DNA from: Deltaproteobacteria bacterium
GTDB taxonomy: Bacteria > Myxococcota_A > UBA9160 > UBA4427
Assembly: GCA_002691205.1 (NCBI GenBank)
Contig: NZHD01000008.1
Coordinates: forward strand, 1 to 64,000
Reading direction: 5' to 3'
DNA: 64,000 nucleotides
This document shows positions 59,662 to 64,000 of this stretch, piece by piece. The notes under the pieces were generated by a model. It was given only the letters and a program-made list of their open reading frames with translations, was not told where the DNA came from and made no database searches. The first letter of the stretch is position 1, and every line of letters starts with the position of its first letter. The position numbers and the translations under genes are program-made.

Positions 59662-60948
59662 TTAGTCCGGGTCCACAATAGAGAGGGGAGAAGAAGGAAC
59701 GATCAGTGTGCCAGAAAACTGATTTTTAGTCAGAAAGGCCTCTATGGGCTGTCCCAGCATTGAGCTCGGGGGTTTAACTCCCAAAAGTGCAAGTACAGTG
59801 GGGGCCACATCGATGGACCGGACCTCTCCGACTTGGGAGTTCGCCATGACGCCCCGCCCGAAGGCAATCAAAATGGCGGACATGCTGGGCTCCTCCGGAG
59901 CATAGCCATGAAATCCCTTCAGGCTGAGTTCGGTCCTTGCAATCGCCATCCCCATCGGTGCCCGCACAATCACTTGGCCAAACCGAGGGTGCGCAAAGAC
60001 ACCTCCTTCAAGGAAGTCGGTCCGAACGTGCGCCTTCAAGCCGGCACCGGACGCGACCTTCACGATGGTATCGAGATCCTCTTCATTGAGAGGCTCAGAC
60101 CCCCAGGAGGTCACCGAGGCAAACCCCCCTGACCCTATGACTCGAGCCTCCACGCCAGATTCCCTTAGCTTTTCCCCGAGATCCACCCGCGTATCGGCCG
60201 ACGCCATCCCGTGGTCGGAGACAAAAATGAGGGTGGTGGTCTCGAACAGATTGCGCTCCTCGAGCCCCTGGATTAACCGATGAATGGCCTGGTCCTGGGC
60301 CAAAAGAGCGCGCACCACCGCTTCGCTATCCGGACCGGCCACATGACCTGCATGATCCGCACCGTGAAACCAGGCCGTCACGAACCGTGGGCGAGAAGCC
60401 GAGTCCTCTCGATCCAACCAGCGGAGGATCTGATCCACTTTCTCCATCTCAGAGGTCCGGCCCGAAAAAGGTTTCCAATCAGATGCACCCCGGCCCGTCT
60501 TTGGCCAGGGGCCTTCGGACCCCACCCAATGATACGAGGCCGATGGAATCTTATAACCCGCCAGAATCGACCAAAGGGGCTCCGCCTCAATCCAGTTCTC
60601 CGCATTCTTTTTATTAAAAAAGCCCCGCTCAGAGTCGTAAAAAGCATTGTTGACGAGGCCATGCTGTGCGGGCGGAACACCGGTCACGAGAGTCACGTGA
60701 TTTGGAAAGGTGTTCGTGGGCCACTCCGCCTGAAGCCTCTCCGCTTGAAGCCCGCGCTCCGCGAGAGAAACCAAGCTCGGCAGCCTCTCCTTCACCACAT
60801 CGTCTGGCCGGGTGCCATCCAGTGAGATCAGAATCACTGTAGAATTGGCCAACGACTTTGAACAAGACGCCATGGGGGCCACGCCGGCAAATAAAATGGC
60901 CAAAAAGGCAGCGCTCAATCGCGTTGGTCCAAATTCGTTCAAACTCAA
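59662..60948 (-). CDS. Type I phosphodiesterase / nucleotide pyrophosphatase lipoprotein
   Basis: 428 aa alkaline-phosphatase superfamily enzyme. ISLDGTRPDD supplies the first metal Asp, EWPTNTFPNHVTL contains the nucleophilic Thr, and FHGADHAGHV and VSDHGMA supply the remaining zinc ligands. A hydrophobic signal ends in a lipobox-like MASC (Cys29), so it is probably a lipoprotein acting outside the inner membrane on phosphodiesters or nucleotides. The start is a TTG at 60948 with a weak ribosome site; alternatives inside the signal exist. First gene of a pair with the LolA-like gene; divergent from thiD. Confidence 0.87.
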   Translation of the reverse strand: MSLNEFGPTRLSAAFLAILFAGVAPMASCSKSLANSTVILISLDGTRPDDVVKERLPSLVSLAERGLQAERLQAEWPTNTFPNHVTLVTGVPPAQHGLVNNAFYDSERGFFNKKNAENWIEAEPLWSILAGYKIPSASYHWVGSEGPWPKTGRGASDWKPFSGRTSEMEKVDQILRWLDREDSASRPRFVTAWFHGADHAGHVAGPDSEAVVRALLAQDQAIHRLIQGLEERNLFETTTLIFVSDHGMASADTRVDLGEKLRESGVEARVIGSGGFASVTSWGSEPLNEEDLDTIVKVASGAGLKAHVRTDFLEGGVFAHPRFGQVIVRAPMGMAIARTELSLKGFHGYAPEEPSMSAILIAFGRGVMANSQVGEVRSIDVAPTVLALLGVKPPSSMLGQPIEAFLTKNQFSGTLIVPSSPLSIVDPD

Positions 60949-61008
60949 TGTGTCTTCGGCTCCCGATTTAGGATGCGGGCGAGGCCTGTGAATCTTACCA
61001 TCCCTATT

Positions 61009-61809
61009 ATGAAAAGTGCTCTCAGTATCGCGGGCTCAGACCCGACCGGTGGCGCCGGCATGCAGGCCGACGTCCAGACATTTGCTTTAGCCGGCGTCCG
61101 TGGAGCCGGAATCATTACCGCCCTCACCGTCCAAGACAGCTCGAAAGTACACAGCGTGCTCCCCGTCTTTCCTTCGGTGGTTCTTGAGCAGATTCGAAGG
61201 CTTCTGGCGGACTGGACACCCCATGCCATCAAAATAGGCATGCTGGCCACCGATGATGTGGCCCGAAGCGTTGTTCTCGGTCTCAAGTCATTGCAGCGTG
61301 ATGTTCCCATTGTCATTGATCCGGTTCTCGAAGCCAGTGACGGAACGCTCCTCCTTGAGCGTCGAGCATGGCCGGCCCTTCATGAATTGATCCATGGGTG
61401 TCGGCTAGTCACACCTAATCTTATGGAGGCCGAACGCCTCACTGGTATCGATTGCAGCCGAAAAAAAGATTCGGAAGAGGCCGCACGCTTCTTCATCGAA
61501 AAGCTAGGGGCCCAAGCTGTCCTTCTAAAGGGAGGGCACCGAAGCGGATCGCCCGATGATCTCTTGGCTCAAAAACGAGAGGCTCATCTCCAGTTCGATT
61601 GGCTGCCCGGGGAGCGGCTCGATACGGGCCCCGTGCATGGAACCGGGTGCGCACTTTCTTCCGCCATCGCCGCCGAGCTCGCTCAGGGGCACCCGCTGGA
61701 AGACGCTGTCAAAACGGCTCGCGACTATGTCCATGCAGGGATTCACCAATCCTCAGCTCTGGGCCAGGGTGCTCGCCTTTTGGGCCTCGGCGGTGGACAT
61801 CATGAGTAA
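61009..61809 (+). CDS. thiD: Hydroxymethylpyrimidine/phosphomethylpyrimidine kinase
   Basis: About 266 aa ribokinase-fold enzyme making HMP-pyrophosphate for thiamine. SIAGSDPTGGAGMQADVQTF at the N-terminus and VLLKGGH and GTGCALSSAIAAELA near the C-terminus are the substrate and anion-hole motifs. ATG 61009 (MKSALSIAG) matches family starts; ATG 60973 is in frame but adds 12 untypical residues. No TPP riboswitch is visible in the 60-base upstream gap. It overlaps the MutS-like gene by eight bases. Confidence 0.93.
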   Translation: MKSALSIAGSDPTGGAGMQADVQTFALAGVRGAGIITALTVQDSSKVHSVLPVFPSVVLEQIRRLLADWTPHAIKIGMLATDDVARSVVLGLKSLQRDVPIVIDPVLEASDGTLLLERRAWPALHELIHGCRLVTPNLMEAERLTGIDCSRKKDSEEAARFFIEKLGAQAVLLKGGHRSGSPDDLLAQKREAHLQFDWLPGERLDTGPVHGTGCALSSAIAAELAQGHPLEDAVKTARDYVHAGIHQSSALGQGARLLGLGGGHHE

Positions 61810-63607
61810 GCCCATCCCTGCCAAGGAGACACCTCAAGCGGTTTACAAAAGCGAGGCTGAGGCCGCACGTGAGGAATCTGCTCAATGGAGGAAGAAAGAA
61901 CGCCTGATCTCTCATGCACGACTGGCCACGTTCATTTTAGCTCTGGGTCTAGGCTGGCTGATTTTTGGAAGTCATCAAATAAGAACCTTCTGGATCGTGC
62001 CGCCAGTCATCTTCTTCATTGCCCTTCTCGTCATCCACGATCGGAGTATTCGAAAACGGACTCGTGCCGAGATGATCACGGATTTCTACGAACGAGGACT
62101 AGACCGTTTAAATCACACTTGGCAGGGCAAAGGAAATTCAGGCGCAGCCCACCTCGATCCAACCCATCCCTATGCGAACGATCTCGACCTCTTCGGACAC
62201 GGATCGCTTTTTGAACTCCTCTGCACCACACGAACACGTGCAGGCGAAACCGTTCTCGCTGGCTGGCTCCAAACTCCATGTCCCGCAATCGAAAGTCAGC
62301 AACGCCAAGAAGCCGTACGGGAACTCACCGATCGTGTTCATTTACGAAAAGACCTCTGGCTCTTAGGCCCCGGCACTCAAACCTCAGCCACGGATGCCAA
62401 CCTCGCAGAATGGGCCCTTGGGCCCATTGCGTTAAAAAACAAGGCCCTGAGGTGGGTTGGGCTTGCCTTAACGGGACTGACCTTAGCGACGGCCGCAGGT
62501 TGGATTTGGACCAGCGTGGGCCTCATTCCAGTGGTCGCCGCCGCTCTGCTCCAGAGCGCTTTTGCGCTGGCTCTCCGCCCCCAGGTCTCCTCCATCCTCT
62601 CGGCTTCTCAAGCACCGGGACATGAGCTCACCGTCCTATCTCGCCTTCTCTCCCTCATTGAGAATGAGCCCGTCCATTCCGAGCGTCTCACTTTTTTGCG
62701 CTCTCGACTGGAAGTCAATGGAGCACCACCCTCGACGCGCATCGCGGAATTAAGGCGCTTACTCGACCTCCTTGACGCCAGAAGCAATCAATTTTTTTCT
62801 CCCATCGGAGCCATCCTCTTGTGGGGGACTCAAGTCGCGATCTCTCTTGAAGCGTGGCGAGCTCAGTCGGGTCCAGTCCTTGAGGAATGGATTGCGGCCG
62901 CGGCTGAAATCGAAGCGCTCTGCGCCCTGGCGGGGTACGCCTATGAAAATCCAGCCGCCGTCTATCCAGAATGGGCCCAGGAGGGCCCTTGCTTTCACGG
63001 GACCGAACTGGAGCACCCTCTAATTCCGCCGGATCAATGCGTAGCGAACAGCGTTTCACTGGAAAGTTCGAGGCAAGTCCTCATGATGAGTGGTTCGAAC
63101 ATGTCCGGAAAGAGCACTCTGCTGAGAACCGTAGGCTGCAGCGCCATACTGGCCATGGCGGGTGCGCCCGTGCGCGCGGGCCATCTGCGTCTCTCAAGCC
63201 TTCAAGTCGCGGCCTCCATTCGAATCAGTGACTCCCTCCAGCAGGGCATCTCTCACTTTCTCGCTGAAGTTCAACGACTTGGCCAGGTCATCCAATTGAC
63301 CGATGGCGATTGGCCCGTACTTTTTCTTCTCGACGAGGTTCTCCACGGGACAAATTCACATGACCGCCGTATCGGAGCAGGTGCTCTGGTTCGAGGACTT
63401 CTCCAACGAGAGGCCATCGGCATCATCACAACACATGACCTCGCCCTGGCTGAGCTCGCCACCGAGGAACCTGGCCGCGTCGAAAACGTCCACTTCGCGG
63501 ATCACATGGTCGATGGAAAGATGATCTTTGATTACCGACTCCAGCCAGGAGTCGTCACCCACAGCAACGCACTCGAACTGATGCGAACCGTAGGCCTGGA
63601 CGTCTGA
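61802..63607 (+). CDS. MutS-like ATPase with N-terminal membrane segments
   Basis: About 601 aa. Two TM segments near residues 38-80 and a further hydrophobic pair near 215-255 precede a MutS domain V ATPase: Walker A SGSNMSGKSTLLRTVG (about 429-444), Walker B LFLLDEVLHGTNS and ITTHDLALAELA. The mismatch-recognition and connector domains of MutS and the Smr domain of MutS2 are absent. Such membrane MutS homologues are widespread but have no known function. ATG 61802 has GGTGG upstream and overlaps the end of thiD. A short 5-bp hairpin follows the stop without a T tract. Confidence 0.87.
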   Translation: MSKPIPAKETPQAVYKSEAEAAREESAQWRKKERLISHARLATFILALGLGWLIFGSHQIRTFWIVPPVIFFIALLVIHDRSIRKRTRAEMITDFYERGLDRLNHTWQGKGNSGAAHLDPTHPYANDLDLFGHGSLFELLCTTRTRAGETVLAGWLQTPCPAIESQQRQEAVRELTDRVHLRKDLWLLGPGTQTSATDANLAEWALGPIALKNKALRWVGLALTGLTLATAAGWIWTSVGLIPVVAAALLQSAFALALRPQVSSILSASQAPGHELTVLSRLLSLIENEPVHSERLTFLRSRLEVNGAPPSTRIAELRRLLDLLDARSNQFFSPIGAILLWGTQVAISLEAWRAQSGPVLEEWIAAAAEIEALCALAGYAYENPAAVYPEWAQEGPCFHGTELEHPLIPPDQCVANSVSLESSRQVLMMSGSNMSGKSTLLRTVGCSAILAMAGAPVRAGHLRLSSLQVAASIRISDSLQQGISHFLAEVQRLGQVIQLTDGDWPVLFLLDEVLHGTNSHDRRIGAGALVRGLLQREAIGIITTHDLALAELATEEPGRVENVHFADHMVDGKMIFDYRLQPGVVTHSNALELMRTVGLDV

Positions 63608-63787
63608 AGCAACGGGCAAAGGCCCGAAGCCATGGAACGCACTCCTGTGCAGCCGGCTTTGACCCACTGTCCGGTGGGGATATGGCCGTGTCTTTGACGG
63701 TGCCTCCCCAACCCAGTCAGCAGCCTACGTGAGATTTCACCCAGGGGGTAAATAAGTGGCAAAAAAGCTACGTTTCTATATTTTTCA

Positions 63788-63840
63788 TTGACGCAAATAG
63801 TGTTGCTAATGTTAGAATTCATAGGTGTCGTTCGACATAT
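63788..63840 (+). promoter_or_regulatory. Candidate promoter and operator of the PadR gene
   Basis: TTGACG (63788-63793) and TAGAAT (63813-63818) are 19 bases apart, a wide but usable spacing, in an AT-rich stretch. Just downstream TGTCG (63826-63830) and CGACA (63833-63837) form an inverted repeat around the expected transcription start, where an autorepressor could bind. Candidate only. Confidence 0.35.
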
Positions 63841-63894
63841 CTCTATAAAGTCATATTCACACTCCCCGGAATTAAATATCTAAGGCGACCCCCA

Positions 63895-64000
63895 ATGCCC
63901 CTCAAACACACGCTTCTCGGACTTCTTCAATGGGAACCCATGCATGGGTACAAATTGCGTCGATACACTGCGGAATACGCGTGGATTTACCCCATGGCCA
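63895..64000 (+). CDS. PadR-family transcriptional regulator (partial, cut by window end)
   Basis: The first 35 codons read KHTLLGLLQWEPMHGYKL and then AWIYPMA, the start of the PadR winged-helix domain (LLGLL...GYeL...W...yP). The gene continues past the window. No ribosome site is clear. PadR proteins are mostly repressors of exporter or stress genes, so its targets probably lie beyond 64 kb. Confidence rests on the short N-terminal pattern only. Confidence 0.75.
   Translation, partial: MPLKHTLLGLLQWEPMHGYKLRRYTAEYAWIYPMA

Noticed and set aside
63613-63626. Small hairpin just after the MutS-like gene
   Set aside because: Only five base pairs and no T tract follow; too weak to call a terminator.
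1-64000. tRNA, rRNA, CRISPR, insertion sequence, prophage or toxin-antitoxin system
   Set aside because: Gaps are mostly short and contain no clover-leaf pattern, regular spacer repeats, transposase motifs or paired small toxin/antitoxin genes that I could recognise by eye.

Overview
The window looks like chromosomal core and lipid-metabolism DNA of a Gram-negative, respiring bacterium. Envelope genes support this: an LPS heptose adenylyltransferase, lspA, an AsmA-like protein, a LolA-like protein, an RND/MMPL exporter and a soluble lytic transglycosylase. The mix (EI-Ntr with a GAF domain, NtrBC, MMPL exporter, acyl-CoA dehydrogenase pairs, CaiB/BaiF racemase, questin-oxidase-like protein) fits a member of the former Deltaproteobacteria or a relative, but the lineage is an inference. 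No rRNA, tRNA, CRISPR array, insertion sequence, phage or plasmid gene was recognised. Genes are dense on both strands, and several neighbours overlap by 1-8 bases.

Layout. 0-4.8 kb: GPH-type MFS symporter, NSS transporter, ABC-class ATPase. 4.8-11.3 kb (minus): acyl-CoA dehydrogenase pair, sucA and an alpha/beta hydrolase. 11.4-14.5 kb: NUDIX hydrolase, MATE exporter, prohibitin-like protein. 14.6-23.6 kb: methylacyl-CoA racemase, lytic transglycosylase, crotonase, pabB/ChaC-like pair, epoxide hydrolase, DHH phosphoesterase, BolA. 23.6-27.8 kb (minus): Hsp20 with a clear terminator, then frdABCD. 28.4-33.9 kb: a small putative membrane protein, NYN-domain protein, D-2-hydroxyacid dehydrogenase, RND exporter. 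33.9-41.8 kb: PEP-synthase/PPDK regulator, leuS, polytopic membrane protein, ptsP and an XRE regulator. 42-46.7 kb: AsmA-like protein coupled to rfaE2, PlsC-like acyltransferase. 46.7-52.6 kb: moeA, then ntrB-ntrC-thiE-nucleoside transporter in tight series. 52.7-58.8 kb: SDR, lspA, GH18-like protein coupled to a Tat-lipoprotein amidohydrolase, questin-oxidase-like protein, Mrp. 58.9-64 kb: LolA-like protein and phosphodiesterase lipoprotein, thiD overlapping a membrane MutS-like ATPase, and the start of a PadR regulator.

Together the genes describe oxidation of fatty or branched acyl-CoAs (dehydrogenase pair, racemase, crotonase, epoxide hydrolase) feeding a TCA cycle (sucA, frdABCD), envelope upkeep, and nitrogen/PEP signalling (NtrBC, EI-Ntr, PEP-synthase regulator).

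No defence or mobile system was recognised. The points most worth a second look are the apparent non-AUG start of ptsP, the coupled GH18-like/Tat-lipoprotein hydrolase pair, the PlsC homologue with altered catalytic boxes, the Frd-type active-site glutamate in a genome with sucA, and two small unannotated-type ORFs with good ribosome binding sites.
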